Source: Juglans regia (taxonomy: Eukaryota > Streptophyta > Magnoliopsida > Fagales > Juglandaceae). Taken from it: a DNA stretch of 64,000 bases. The stretch is taken from the NCBI RefSeq assembly GCF_001411555.2, contig NC_049905.1:4030001-4094000 (forward strand), written 5' to 3'. The notes under the pieces were generated by a model. It was not told the origin of the DNA, made no database searches, and saw nothing but the letters and a program-made list of their open reading frames with translations. Shown here in pieces: positions 1 to 12,246 of this stretch (positions are counted from its first letter, which is position 1; each line of letters starts with the position of its first letter). Both the position numbers and the translations under genes were made by a program.

Positions 1-322
1 ATTCCCTTTGGCTGGGCAGGCAATGGTTCACATCTCATTTCAGCTTGTAAAAGGGTTAGTATTTTCTAAATTTTCTCATTTCCTTTTGTTTGGTTCACCT
101 ACCATTTGGGTTTTACCAATTTGAAAAATATTCCTCTCAAATAATTGAAAAAAAAAAAGGCAAGTGGAATTCCTAAACGAATTTGCTAGTTTATTGATTG
201 TGAGGGTGTTCATCTTTGTGTTGTAGATACCCAATTTGACCCAAATTTTCTTCATTGGAATTTACGAGGAGCGGGAATTTGCGTTATATGTGTCTTCGAT
301 ATCCAATGAGTTGAAAGTTCCA
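1..322 (+). pseudogene. Mannose-1-phosphate guanylyltransferase-like (KONJAC/GMPPA-type) fragment, frameshifted
   Basis: Two exon-like pieces are visible. Bases 1-54 encode PLAGQAMVH and then, one frame later, HLISACKR, ending at a GT donor (gttagt at 55). Bases 227-322 follow a ttgtag acceptor and encode a 32-residue stretch containing FIGIYEEREFALYVSSISNE, ending at a GTGAGG donor. Both match the N-terminal part of plant GDP-mannose pyrophosphorylase-like (KONJAC) proteins as I remember them; these stimulate GDP-mannose synthesis in the cytosol. The frame change between VH and HLIS is best explained by one missing base near position 31. The next expected exon (VRYLKEDKPHG-type) is not found downstream. 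I infer a truncated pseudogene or retained fragment; a sequencing error plus a missing 3' part is the alternative. The 5' part lies outside the window. Confidence 0.7.
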
Positions 323-966
323 GTGAGGTGAACTGTGCTTTCATTTTTCATGACGGTGTAGTGGGAATAAAGCTCTTACAGTCTTGTAATTTTGATCTTA
401 TTTTAGTTTTTTTTTTTTTTCAAATTACCCCGCTACATCAACGAGGGTGCACAATGTGTGCGCAAAATGGACTCCATGTAGGAGAATTCATTTTCTTAAA
501 GTTGCCATTATCCATTGATTTCATTCTATTTGTTAGCATGAGGGGAGGAGACCCCTCCCTTCATGTTTATAGTAACGTATCTTACTTGACTTGTAATGGA
601 TTGCTTAATGCCATACATTACATGTTGTTTTAATTGCAGCTTGCAATGTTTGTAAATTGATTGCAGTGTAATGGATGGCCTTCAAGGCTAGCCATGTGTA
701 GGTGGATTATAAATAGTCCCTATCAATTTGGTTTTGGGACCATCTGAAATACACAAAAGCTCTATCTCTTTTTGTTCTCTCTTGATAAAATATTTAGATT
801 GTGGATTTGTTAAGTGTTACTCTAATTTTATACTACGTAGTCGAATTCGCCACTAAGAGAAAACACTTGAGATTTGTCAGTCTGAAGAAACTTGTAGAGC
901 AATTTTATAAGCTAAGTTTGAGGTATTTTTCCGCTGTGTTTTTTTACACTATTCAATACAACAACC

Positions 967-1345
967 CCTTAGGGATGTTTGATAATATTTTTTATCTTAT
1001 CTCATTTTCTTCCTAAACATCACTCAAGCACAAACACTTTCAAACTAATCATTACAACTTTTTCAAAAATAATCATTAAAATTTTTCTAAACTTTCAAAC
1101 AAAATACAAAAAATAATTCAACTTTTTCAAATCTCAAAACAAATATAATATTAAAAAATTATATTCTAACAATATTTGAACTTTATAATATTTTCATTCA
1201 ATTTTTTCTTTCTTCTTTTTTCTTTCTTCTTTTCAAAAACCTCATAAAACATCATATCTCAAACAATTTTATTACTATTCACAAATAATTTTACTACTAT
1301 TCACAGATTTTTTTATCTCATCTTATTTTCCAAGCATCTCCTAGT
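967..1345. mobile_element. MITE-like AT-rich repeat
   Basis: The block starts ttagggatgtttgataat and ends with ttatcttattttccaagcatctcc-like sequence, which is a degenerate reverse complement of the start. Its interior has the same statccc/tcatctcat-rich composition as the other MITEs of the window. The ends are less clean than in the other copies, so the boundaries are approximate. Confidence 0.4.
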
Positions 1346-1962
1346 CTCTTAAAGTAGAAGCAAAAGTTGATAGATCTTGACAAGAAATCAACCTCTAGAC
1401 AACATCAATTCCTTAAAGAATTAATATACACATCAACTACTATTCACTATCCCATAATTCACACCTTATGAAAAAAAAATTATCAAATATGGAATATAGG
1501 GATGAATAGTAGCTGACGTATAGTGAAACCTTTTCTTAAAATTTCGAAGGACACAATGTTGGAACAAATATATTCGGGGGCATTTTGTTTCTCGGATAGG
1601 AAAATGATTTTCTCTCCTATATTCTTCAATTCCACCCACTCGTTTTCAGAAAAATCCATCTTTGTATACCAAAGATACAAGATTCAATAAAATAGTGCCA
1701 GGTAATTCGTCTCTTATATAGCAATTGTGTAAAGCAAAGGTTTTGGCATGTAAAACTCCACCAATGCTGATAGAAGAGAAATTATATTCTCAAGCCATTG
1801 TCTAATTCATATTTAGTAAAGTGTTTATATTTTATAATTTAATTTGAAAGATAAATTTTAAAATTTAAATATTATTAATTAAATTTTACTATTTAAATGA
1901 TGTAAATGATATACTATACACATCAACTTGAGACAAAATGACTTTTGACAATAAGAGAGATG

Positions 1963-2166
1963 TCCCGTTTAGATAGTGAAAATGTTTCATCTCATCTCAT
2001 CTTATTATTATAACTTTCTCAAATTCTTACAAAAAATATCATAAACAATTTAATTTTTTTAATTTTCAAAACATTAATAATATTAAAAAATAATATTTTA
2101 ATAATATTTTATTTAATTTTTAATTTTCATCTTAATTTATCTTATCTCAACTCACTATCAAAACGG
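1963..2166. mobile_element. MITE of the window's dominant ~200-bp family
   Basis: Terminal inverted repeats CCGTTTAGATAG (start) and CTATCAAAACGG (end) enclose an AT-rich interior with the recurring core ataatattaaaaaataatat. Near-relatives lie at 8011-8217, 17679-17878, 23494-23691, 24781-24963, 35213-35392 and 38153-38345, and in copy B. Confidence 0.65.
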
Positions 2167-2593
2167 TAACTTAAAATTCAAATGATTGACTGGGCTTTAA
2201 GATCAAATGGATTTTAAGGGTTTATGGGCTTGTGGGCCCAAACGAATTTTATGAATTTGTCTCTTGGGTTGGGATGTTGCTATTACTGTATTACAATCGT
2301 ATACTCGCACCACACAAGCCAAAGCGCGTGAAAAGAGAATACCACCCTTACCCCCAAATGGAACCTTGATCGTCAGACCTCGAACCCTATCCATCCCCCC
2401 CACCCCCAATTCTGGCTCGCGTTCAGAATCCAGATCACTCTTCCTTCCTTCTGACCTTAAAGTTCTTATGAAGGTCAAACTCTTGGACGGCCCTAGCATC
2501 TCGCTCTCCGTCTTGGACCCCGACGTCATTTGATGAGTCCTTCGGCAACGCCCAATCCCTAGATTTTTTTCTTTGTCTTTTTGTTTTTAATTA

Positions 2594-5500
2594 ATGGCGA
2601 TGGAGCGCTCTGTGGAGGATCTCGGAGCCCCGGAGTCTTGGGAGGTCGCCGATTTGGACGAGTCCATGAACCGCCTTCTGCTCTCCTCCAAGCCCCCCCT
2701 AGTGCTGAGCGAGGGCTCTGCTCCAGCTTCAGCTCCTTCCTCGGTTTCATCGACATTGAATTTAGCTTCAGCGTTGCCCCGTGGTGATGGTAGCGAGCAC
2801 GTGTTGGAGGATGCTGTTAATCAGGTTGATCAGTTTCTTCGCGAAGCTTTGCAGAATCCTCGTGAGCGCTTATCAAGTAAGCAACATGTGTAATTTTTTC
2901 GTTTTCGTTTTCGTTTTTGTATCTGTATTCGTACGTATATTTTGACGTAGAGGTGTGCGCGCATGTGTATGTAAAAGTGTTGGAATTTTATAATGTTATT
3001 TATTTTCAAGGATTGTCTAATAGTCCCATCTATAAGTTCAGCAATGTGATTTCAATTGTCACGCCAAGTTTTTTAGTTCGTATTAGTCAGAATAGTTATC
3101 TTTCTAATCATTTAGTTTTATCCCTTGGCATTACCATTGCCAATTTATAAATTCGCCGCCATGTGTTTCGACTTTTGAACATGTTGTGTAAAAATGGTTT
3201 GATCTTTTAGTGTTCGAAGGTGCTTTTCTGTGCCTTTTAGATTTGTCAATTTCCAATGATTCTCGTCCGTACATTGATGGAGAAGCGTAATTTCTTTTGT
3301 CCAGTTTTAAGGATGGAGCAAGATATTGAGAAGTTTATTCGTGATCCTACCCAACACCAACTAGAATTTCAACAGCTGCCTACATCCTATTTACGATTGG
3401 CTGCACATCGGGTGGCACAGCATTACTCGCTGCAGTCAATGGTTTTATTGGACAATAGTTCGCCTGATGGTTCAGGTTCCAGAATTATTGTTCGAAAAAC
3501 TTCAGAGTTTCAGCTTCCTCTGATTCGCCTTGCAGACATTCCTGCAAATATACCATCAGAAGATAATAGTGCCATTAAGGTTGCAATCAAGCAGAGGCCG
3601 TCGAAACGGTCTCAGATTGTCGGCAATGCAATTTCAAATTCTTCGAAGGCAGGTAATTCCAAAAGCGTAGAGGAGAGAAAAGAGGAGTATAACAGGGCTC
3701 GTGCTAGAATATTCAACTCTAGTAATAATATTGTTGGTGGAATGAGTGGGAAGCCAGAAAGTGAGCCTTGGCTACAGGATAATCCCCAGCATGGTTCCTT
3801 GGGTATTTCAAAGATGGAAGAGAAATCCATTCCGGGCATTACTGATGTGAGTTATGGTAGAGGTCTAATTGATTCTTCAACAAGTAGCAGTAGATCAGCT
3901 AAAAGTAGGACAGAGAAGGAACCAATTGGCCAGATCAAACCAAATAGTAAGGTAGCTATTTTCAGGGACCGTGAGGTTGATCGCAAGGATCCTGATTATG
4001 ACAGGAATTATGACAGGTATGGGACTCTATTATTGAACTGTTATTTAGTCTCAAGATCCGCATCCTATCTGGACTTGCATTATCTTGTGCAAGGCTGAGT
4101 CAGTGCTTAGCTAAAATATTTTATTCTTTTTCTCTGTAAGATAGCCCAAACATCTCTTAAAGTGATATTTTTTTCAGGTATATGCAAAGATTCGATCCTG
4201 GTTTTGGGTTTAATGGAGGACCATATACTATGCAGCCTATGTACACCCCTACAGTGAACTACAACACTGAATTTCCACAACTTGGGTCTACTCATAGGCC
4301 TCAGATTTCTCCTGAGCACCAACCTCACCCACTTCCTCAACATCTGCCTGGGGCATGGGGTGCACCATCAACCCCTACAGGAATTGGGTATGGCCATCCA
4401 GAGACCATGATGGCGCCATTCAATCCTAATCATGTTGGTGCTCGCTCCACATCTGCCATATACCTGCATTCCTCTCATTACCCTTGTCAGCATCCGGGGA
4501 TGCCTTTCATCCATCCTCGTGAACAAGTTCACCAATCTTTTTCGCAGGTATTTGGCCTTTAGTGGTTCACCTTCCCTCCTTTCAGTAACATAAAAATATT
4601 GATTTTTTCTCAAACTGCTGGACAATCGATCCTTTTTCCTTTCTGTCTGCTACCATTTTTAAGGAATATCTTTCTACTTGGGCACTGGACACTGCTCCCA
4701 CATCTTATTAGTAGCTTTGTTTTCTAGTTTCTATCATTTTAGTTGGAATGCAATAGTAGTGGGTTAGTGTGCATAACCAGTCCCCCCAACAGGGAGGAGG
4801 GGGGGGGAACTCTTTCTCAGACACATACACAGACAAATAAAACAACAAAAATGACATCAGGCATGTCTAACCCTTTCTTATTGCCATCCCACAAATTTTG
4901 TTCTTTCTCACTAAACTCTAATGAGTAATGCATGTTGCATGACGTTACAAAATTTTTGTTAATACTACAACAGAGTGTTTTATGATGATGTTTCTTAAAA
5001 GGGTGGGTATCCCTTTACCAAATCATCAAATAGCAAAAATATGTATCTTTTGATACACTGGTGTTTGGGGATAAGCTTATGCTTTGGATTCTGGTGGGGT
5101 TCTCTATGTTGTGCCATCAGCCCTTCATTGTAGACCTTTCTCCCTTCTCCTTTTAACCATCAGATTTCAGCCTTGTCGGCAACTGTCCTTATCTCCACTG
5201 GCAGAATGTGTTTCTTTCTCCTGTGGGGCTGGGATTGGCAGACATTTGGTTTTTTGATGCTCCATTTAAGTTTTTGCCACGTGCTTCATAAATTTATGGT
5301 TTGGTTAAATATGTTTAATCTCGCTGAATAACAATGTTGAATTTCTTTCACCTACCAAATACTGGCTGATAAGTACAATATGTGGAGCTGTTACTTTCCC
5401 TTGTCTCTCTCTCTCTCTCAATATCTATTTAGGAAGGGCAGCACCAAGGCTTTTGGTTTAAAGCTATTCAAAACTGAATGCACATCAAGTCGTATGCAAA

Positions 5501-7243
5501 TACAAAATAGATACACCTATTTCAAAATGAAATTTGTCTGATGATAGAATGTAAAGTACATTTTTAGTCCTCCAAAGTCCAGACATTTTGGTCCACTGAT
5601 GTTTTAATTACAATGGTCTTACATACCAATTCTCAACATTGCTTCAATTTTACCCTTCTATCCAAATTGACTAAAAATTAGAATAATGGAAATAGACACT
5701 AGATGCTACCTTCTAAGAACTTGCAAGACAACTAATATTGATGATTTTTTTTATCAGTAAATAAAGATCTTATTGATGAGGAATAGGCACAGCCAAAACT
5801 AAAATTGCTGATATGCTTTTCCATTATGTGTATTTGTATTTACTTAAATATAAATGCAAAAATGTCATCTTTTTATTGATGTTTTTATTTATTTTCCTTT
5901 AAACCCTAAGCCCAACCCATGAGATTTTGCATTTGCGGAAACCAAATTTTACACGTTCTTACTTATCAAAAAAAAAATTTACACGTTCTTTGCCAACCAC
6001 ACCCAACCTAGTTCCATCATTCCTCCATCCCATTGACTTCTTTGGAGGCCTTTCTCTTTGGGGATTTTGAAGCTCTATCTCTTTTGCCTGCATATTGCTA
6101 GTCTGATTTAAAAAACTACTGATAATTGGTATGACTTTCTCCTCTCTCTCTTTTTTCCCCTGATTTGGGTCTTTGTGATTGTAGGAAGAGACCACTTTAC
6201 TTTGCTGTGGAGCACACTAATATATGATGTAGTTCTGCAAATACACTTGCTTCTCTTTATCCTGAATGCTTCACAGCTTTCTTCTTTTTGTCTTTGAAAC
6301 TTAATGGACTGAACTCAAATTATGAGAAACAACTAAAAAATTAACTATTATGTGCAGATATTTTTTATTAGAAACTATTATGTGTACATATTCCTCTACT
6401 CAGTGTAGAAAGTTAACTGATTGAAATGATTTACAGTTAATACTGGAGTCAAAAGAGAGAAAGGGAAAACAGATTAGTTGAGGCCACATTAAAACCTGTG
6501 GGTTGTGCAGGACCTTTACACCAAGATTTTTTAGTGTAATGGTGGAGCGCTGGTGATGGTGGAATTGGCTGCTTACATGACTTGGGGAAGGAGGTTGAAG
6601 GGAGAAGAAAAAAATGTATTCTCTATTATGTGTCATTAAAAAAATTTAAAATATCTAGTGAATTGACATCTGGACTACGTGAGATTTCATATGACTGAAA
6701 TATATTAGTTTCATTGGATTTGGACGAATGGAGAAATTGAACTAGACTTAACATTGGAGGGTTACATTGATCAAGAATTTCTTTCTCAATATTCTTTTCC
6801 TTGGGACTGCTTCTATAGACTTTAATGGACTGAGCATACATGAATTTTTATCATCTTTTTCTCCTAAATTGTGTTTTGCTTGTATTCTCCGTGTACTTGG
6901 GCTGCACTTTTGTGCTTATCAATTAAAGATTTCTTACATACATAAAAGAAAATTGTTGCTACAAGAAGAACAAGGATCAAATAGAAAGATTCATGTTACT
7001 TACCAGAAAAATAGAAAGATTCATGAAGGTTGGAGGACCAGAACTGTACTTTGCCCTATTTCTTACACGGTCTAAGGGCCTTATCTTCTTATGTCTGATT
7101 GATATCTCTTAGTTATTTTGGTGGTTTTTCCCTGTTCCTTTTTCTATTTGGTTTTAAATCACTATTAATTGTTCTATGCTTGCTTGGTGCAGTCTCACCA
7201 GCAGCAACCTGATGCAAGTTTTGGATTAGCCCGGCCCCGATGA
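2594..7243 (+). CDS. R3H-SUZ domain-containing putative RNA-binding protein, 4 exons, 471 aa
   Basis: Spliced exons are 2594-2876, 3305-4016, 4178-4547 and 7193-7243, all with GT-AG borders and matching phases (1416 nt including TGA). The protein starts MAMERSVEDLG. An R3H domain covers about residues 98-175, with the signature Arg125-x3-His129 in LRLAAHRVAQHY. A SUZ motif (about 185-231, ending VEERKEEYNRARARIF) follows, then a low-complexity Ser/Pro/Gln/Tyr/Met-rich tail. R3H domains bind single-stranded nucleic acid, and SUZ motifs help R3H proteins bind RNA; plant members are poorly characterised, so cytoplasmic mRNA binding is inference. The final coding exon has only 17 codons including the stop and lies after a 2.6-kb intron. 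A polyadenylation-like aataaa occurs at 7723. The start is the first in-frame Met of a conserved N-terminus; Met at 2600 is an alternative. Confidence 0.9.
4548..7192 (+). other. Large intron 3 of the R3H-SUZ gene
   Basis: The 2645-bp intron has no coding sequence that I can support. It contains a poly-G/A tract near 4795, a short (CT)n near 5405, a possible reversed LINE 3' tail around 5740-5800 (ttatcagtaaataaagatcttattgatg) and the tiny LINE-tail insertion at 5948-5990. Confidence 0.7.
5948..5990 (+). mobile_element. Extremely 5'-truncated LINE tail with target-site duplication
   Basis: The 13-nt sequence tttacacgttctt occurs at 5948-5960 and again at 5978-5990. Between the copies is only acttatc followed by ten A residues, which is the usual 3' end of plant L1-type LINEs seen elsewhere here. 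This is the footprint of a retrotransposition event that copied almost nothing but the poly(A) tail. Confidence 0.7.
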
Positions 7244-8665
7244 GGGCATGGGCCATGCCTGCACACTGCCAGTTGGAAGTCAGTCTTGAAGTATGACGAG
7301 GGCTACACGTTTGTTCATATTATCTTTAGCTGGCAAAAGTGCAGGCATAGAGAACTGGGATGGGCTGGAGTGGATGTATTGTGCACCCGATTCTTCAATT
7401 CATTCCACCATCTTGGTCTTAATGGAAGCTTCTTACATATTTGATGAACGATGAAGCTCACTCGGTTTACAAATTCCATTGATGGAAGCTGCATGTATCT
7501 TTGATGAACGATGAAGAAACTTACTGCATTTACTGTTCCATCATTTAATCGTGGCCTCTTGGAGCTATGATTTGCCACAGATGATGATGAACAATGAGCA
7601 TAGAAGAAGAATTTATTAGAGCTGGGAAAGTAATTGAGCAGTTTGGATGAAGGTCAGCTCTTCAAAACCATCAAGCTCTGTTTTATGTCTTCGATGTTTT
7701 ATTGACATAGAACAGACAGATAAATAAATTTGCTTTTTACAGCTTTGCTACTCAATTACGTTCGAGCATCACCAATGTATGGGGTTTCTTTCTGGCAACA
7801 ACATCGTCAAGAATCGAAGTCAATATGCTTTCAAGGAAAATTTAGCCAGTTAGTTGTTTGGCTCATAGGAGAGATTTGGTGTGCATCCCGGCTTTTATTT
7901 TTTGAAGGACTGCTCATCACTTGCTATGCATTCCTGCTACACTTGTTTTTAGAAAGAAGAAAGCAGATCACATTATGTACTATATCCGCCATTTTGGTAC
8001 CTGTAATTATGGTCTCGTTTTGATAGTAAAAGTGTCTTTGTCTCATTTTATCTATCTCATTATTATAATTTTTTCAAATTCTCACACAAAATATAATAAA
8101 CAATTCAACTTTTTTAAATTTCAAAATAATAATAATATTAAAAAATAATATTCTAACAATATTTTATTCAACTTTCATCTCAATTCATTTTATCTCAATT
8201 CACTATCCAAACTTCCTTAATGTTGATTGTGGTTTTGCTGTTGATTTGTTTCTAAACGGCATTATTTGTAGGTTAAATTGCAGCTTTATTCAGGATTTGC
8301 CTCTTAAACATGTAGTAGTTCTGGTTTTCGGAAGACTTACTGAGAAGACCCAATTTTGAAACATGGAAAGCATGATAGTTCTAGCTATATGATGAGAGTT
8401 AAGATTTGTAAAAAAGGTGCTGGTTAAATGCCAAAATACATGCCAAATGCAGAGAAGCAGCATTTCAAGCAAGGCGATTGGTGCGGGAAAAATTCGCATA
8501 ATCCAACTGAAAAACAAACCTTTATTGCCTTGGCATGCTCAGATGGTTAATGGAGACGCTCATAATATATTAAACATTCTGAACATAAAAAATTCTTCTT
8601 CTTGAGATAGACGAGAGGGAATTAGAACTAATAGGTAATGGCATGCACCAAACAGAGCATATCTT
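7244..8665. other. 3' UTR of the R3H gene and spacer between convergent genes
   Basis: The R3H gene (+) and the phosphatase gene (-) are convergent across this stretch. The first ~480 bases are probably 3' UTR (candidate poly(A) signal aataaa at 7723-7728). A degenerate internal repeat, catatttgatgaacgatgaag / gtatctttgatgaacgatgaag, sits at about 7436-7514. A MITE occupies 8011-8217. Open frames here have no recognisable similarity. Confidence 0.5.
8011..8217. mobile_element. MITE of the dominant ~200-bp family
   Basis: The start ggtctcgttttgatag and the end cactatccaaacttcc are imperfect inverted repeats. The interior shares cattattataattttttcaaattct and ataatattaaaaaataatat with the other copies. 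A tta follows the right end, compatible with a TTA target duplication. Confidence 0.6.
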
Positions 8666-11202
8666 TCATTCACTTTTCTTTGCAGTCCTTGCTGATCGTG
8701 AGCTTCCAGAAGGGTCGGACATAATTACTGAACTTACATCCATTTCTCTATTCTTCATGGGTGAAGATAACCGGTCTTTTGACCATTCTTCCAGTGCCTT
8801 GCGGTGGAGAGCATTCATCCGTATATACGGCCGTCTTTCTCGAATTAACCTCTCGGCATTTTTCCAATCTTCCACCACGCCTACAGCCACTAATAGAGCA
8901 CACATGACAGCAACGCTTCTTCCATGACCTAAAACAAACTCACGAAAAAAAGGAACAGGAAAACATTAACAACAGATCTCATCACCAATATAAATCACTT
9001 ATGACTACTGATGGCAATGCTACTTCATAGTTTTAGTATCTATGGCATTCCAGCAAAATAAATTACTTCCATTCCAATTAATTCCAAGTATCTTGGTAAA
9101 CAGTCATCTGCAGAACTTTCGAAGTCCGGTTACTGTCTGTCTCCAGTGTGGAAGTTGATGCATAAAAATTAGTTCCAGCACTTTAACATGGGTCCAATTA
9201 CTTATTTCCTCTAGCATCCCCTCACCCCTTTTAAATTTTAAAAATATCAGCAATGAAGGGGTTTGGTTTTCTGATAAAGTTCTGATATAGTGAATGGTGA
9301 ATCTGACATATTTCATTCTTTTTCCTTTTTGATAACTTTCATAACTTTCTGCAATGTTTCCAATTTTCGTAATATGCCAAATCAACCAAAGTTTTTAAAT
9401 GATATGTCAGTACTTATGACTAATACCAATATATCGCAACATATCGGCTATAATTTAGTAGCACACTATCAGCCACTTTAAAAAAACAGCAGTAGAAACG
9501 AATTGTGACCATTTCCTTTTGCTGTGCTCTAGACAGGGAGGTAGGTAACTTTGAGTTGGGTCTATGAAGGGATATATAAAGTCCAAAGGTTTTAAGCCAA
9601 GTAGGAGAAAGATGAGTGTATTGAGTCAAGTTTAGTAAAAACAGAATTACAGGTGAGGGGATGAGAGCCATGTAGCCTTGATTTGTATGACCATGATATA
9701 TTGTACAATAAATCATTCAAAAAGTGGAGCTTGAGACTTTCACAAAAGATAGCTTCATTTTTTAAATAAACATGCTCAAATTTACCAACTTGAAAACTCA
9801 TAAATGCATAGCCATGTCCCAATGTCTGCCTTTGTGGCATGCAGTCTTCTAGAGGTCATGTGTATGTTGAAACATGATACTTCTTTCTGTATTAAAAAAT
9901 ATAAAGCAATACCCTCATAAGGGTAATTGTGATAAGCAAATATATGCATAGATAGCTGTAAGCTTTGCCATCCTCATGGATCTAATACAAAATAACCTAG
10001 GTGACAAACAGAAATGCTTATGATGCAAGTGTGGCTAAACTTAATATGTCAATATAAAACATGACAAAAAAGAGGGATTGATATAGAAATAGAAGATTTG
10101 CTTATAAAAAAACAAAATACAGATATACAAGATGCAAAACAAAATTGGAAATAGCTAATTGAAGGCAAGATGTCAGACCAGAACCAAGATCGAGATATCT
10201 GGTTCATATGCAACAAAGAAAAATGATAACATCAATTACAAGTGATTGGATTCAAGCAACAATTTCCAAAAGGGAAAGGGAAATATACACAGGTTTTGAT
10301 TATACAAATACAGAAGACGTGATGTCCTATGACTATTATGCACTGCCAGGATATAAGGTATTCATTGCTGGCACATTGATTTTAATAATTACATCACTGC
10401 AAAAAACATTAAAGTCAATTTGCTAATATATAGAAACATGGAAACACCATATACAAGAAGCCTTATATTTGAGAACACTGTTACTTCTCTCAAGACCCTA
10501 ATGCACTCACCATATCGAATCATCAATGTTTCAAAGTAATCTCACTTACGCCAACAATAATCAGTAATATACGCTACAAAGCAGGAACGTTCCACTTCCA
10601 ATGCATGAAATTTAATAAAATGGCTTAAAGTTCAGTAACATACCATATGCACAGTGGATGAACACGGGCCTATTCTGAGCTCTCTTTCGACAAGCCCACT
10701 GAACAGCTGATTCGATCTCAGACGGCTTAGGAGCCCTCGTATCCCAAGTTGGGACACACAAATAAGCATGCCCCGAGAATTCCAGTTTTCTTGGCAATTC
10801 ACAAGTACAATCAATGATAGCAGGGTTACCAGGCGGCAATTTATCAAGGGAATGAGGCCATCCGCCAACATAGAAACCTTCGGAAACTTCACTATATGAA
10901 GCTTCCCCGCTTCTCAATCTCCGCAATGCCGAAAAAGCTCGAACAAAGTACAAGTACGGGCTGAACATAATTATGGACCAAATGGGGAAGCTCCCATCTG
11001 AGTTCTTGCCCAAGAGCATCGGAAGATTTATAGATGTGTGTGAAGCGATAGAAACTAACAAGGATATCAACGAGGCATACAAGAAAGGTATTGATAACAA
11101 CGTGAAACCAAAGCTTTTAAGCGATGCAAAGAACAGGAACATCACTGCAGCCTTCAATCCTATAAGAAATGAGATACCCACACCCATATTTTCTTTACCC
11201 AA
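8666..11202 (-). CDS. Membrane-anchored dual-specificity phosphatase-like protein, 2 exons, 273 aa
   Basis: Minus-strand exons 11202-10644 and 8928-8666 join in phase (822 nt including TGA) across a 1715-bp GT-AG intron. The N-terminal ~90 residues contain two to three hydrophobic segments (for example AAVMFLFFASLKSFGFTLL), so membrane anchoring is likely. The C-terminal half is a cysteine-phosphatase fold: YVGGWPHSLDKLPPGNPAIID, then the P-loop HCAYGHGRS, which is the HCx5R signature with Cys184 and Arg190. The general-acid candidate is the Asp of VPTWDTRAP. The intron splits the P-loop between Tyr186 and His188. It resembles the plant dual-specificity-phosphatase-related family (At4g18593-like, from memory). 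The substrate is unknown; a lipid or phosphoprotein is possible. Confidence 0.85.
8929..10643 (-). other. Intron of the dual-specificity phosphatase gene
   Basis: The donor (minus strand) is ATG|GTATGT at 10643 and the acceptor TTTTAG| at 8929. The 1.7-kb interior is AT-rich, and I see no exon, MITE with clear termini or RNA gene in it. Confidence 0.7.
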
Positions 11203-12149
11203 AACTAAAGTTCTGAAACAAAAACAAGAACTTTAAATCCCTGATTGAAATGGGTTACCAGAGATCATAAATTCTTCAGATATATTCTCAATCGACAGAC
11301 TCAAAACCCAGCTTCTATCTAAAGCTTACAATATTAGAACAAAATGAGAAATTCACCAAATCTCCAAAACAAAAGGGTTTCTACGATACGCGAATGTTTA
11401 GGAATTTTTCATCTGGGTTTTTTAGAGCTGTTGTCCTTATCAAGCAGAGAAGCTGAACAAGACAGTGCAAGTGGCTGTGTAACCTAAAAGACCCCGACTT
11501 TAAAGACAGCAAACAAGTTAACTTCAGACGTCCTTGTGTGCAGGACAGAAACGAACCTTCCGATCAGTTTCCCGGCGATGGTATTGCAGGCTTGCAGCCT
11601 TCGCTATTTACCCTTTCACGTCGATTGTCGAGATTAACCGCACTACCGCACTTACCAACAACAAATATTTCTTGAATTTTCTTGATTTTCCAAATATATT
11701 TTTAATTAATTTTATCACATTCACTAAATTTTAAGAAAATCAATTTCTAAGAGTTTTTCAAGTTTTAATTTTTTTTAAAAATAAATTTTACATCCAAATA
11801 TACACAAAATCACCATAGCCAACTCCTTGAAAATAAAAATAGGAATATTTAAATTTCAATTAACAAATAAAAAATGAAGAATTTTGATCTACAAACTTGT
11901 TTTATAAAAATAAGGTCACAAAGTGTCGTAGCTTTTTATCATAGTAAATTAGATTGTAAAGCTATTTTAGTGTAAAAGAAATCAAACATATAAAATTTAT
12001 CAATGTCAATTTATAGATTGTACTTTTATGAAATCACTTTAAGAATTTAATATTGAAAACTAAACACTAAACTAAAGAATTTTATGCCATTTAATTTGTA
12101 TTAATAAGTCTTTACATATATATATATAAAGATTATACAAATATAAACA

Positions 12150-12246
12150 CATAAATTGATGTGACTTTATATGATTCGTTAGATATATTTTATAATAAAA
12201 ATAATTTTACAATCTAACGTACCACATCAAGATATATCAATTTGTG
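12150..12246. repeat. Imperfect 35-bp inverted repeat (hairpin, MITE-like)
   Basis: Arm 12150-12184 and arm 12212-12246 are imperfect reverse complements (cataaattgatg...cgttagat against atctaacg...caatttgtg) with a 27-bp spacer. Similar text (cacaaattgatgtagtttgatatga) recurs near 17520 and 41320, so this is an interspersed repeat family rather than a unique structure. Confidence 0.55.

Larger units (their letters stand above)
323..2593. other. Intergenic stretch with two MITE-like repeats and the R3H gene promoter/5' UTR
   Basis: No convincing exon is seen here. The stretch is AT-rich, with one MITE-like block at about 967-1345 and another at 1963-2166. The last 330 bases (about 2260-2593) are GC-richer and free of repeats, and probably hold the promoter and 5' UTR of the R3H-SUZ gene that starts at 2594. 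Open frames in this part run on both strands and lack family similarity. Confidence 0.5.

Noticed and set aside
328..633. 101-residue open frame after the GMPP-like fragment
   Set aside because: Includes a poly-T run translated as Phe and shows no conserved motif; it does not continue the GMPP-like protein.
10973..11236. 87-residue plus-strand open frame
   Set aside because: It is antisense to the first exon of the phosphatase gene, whose minus-strand frame has clear domain similarity.
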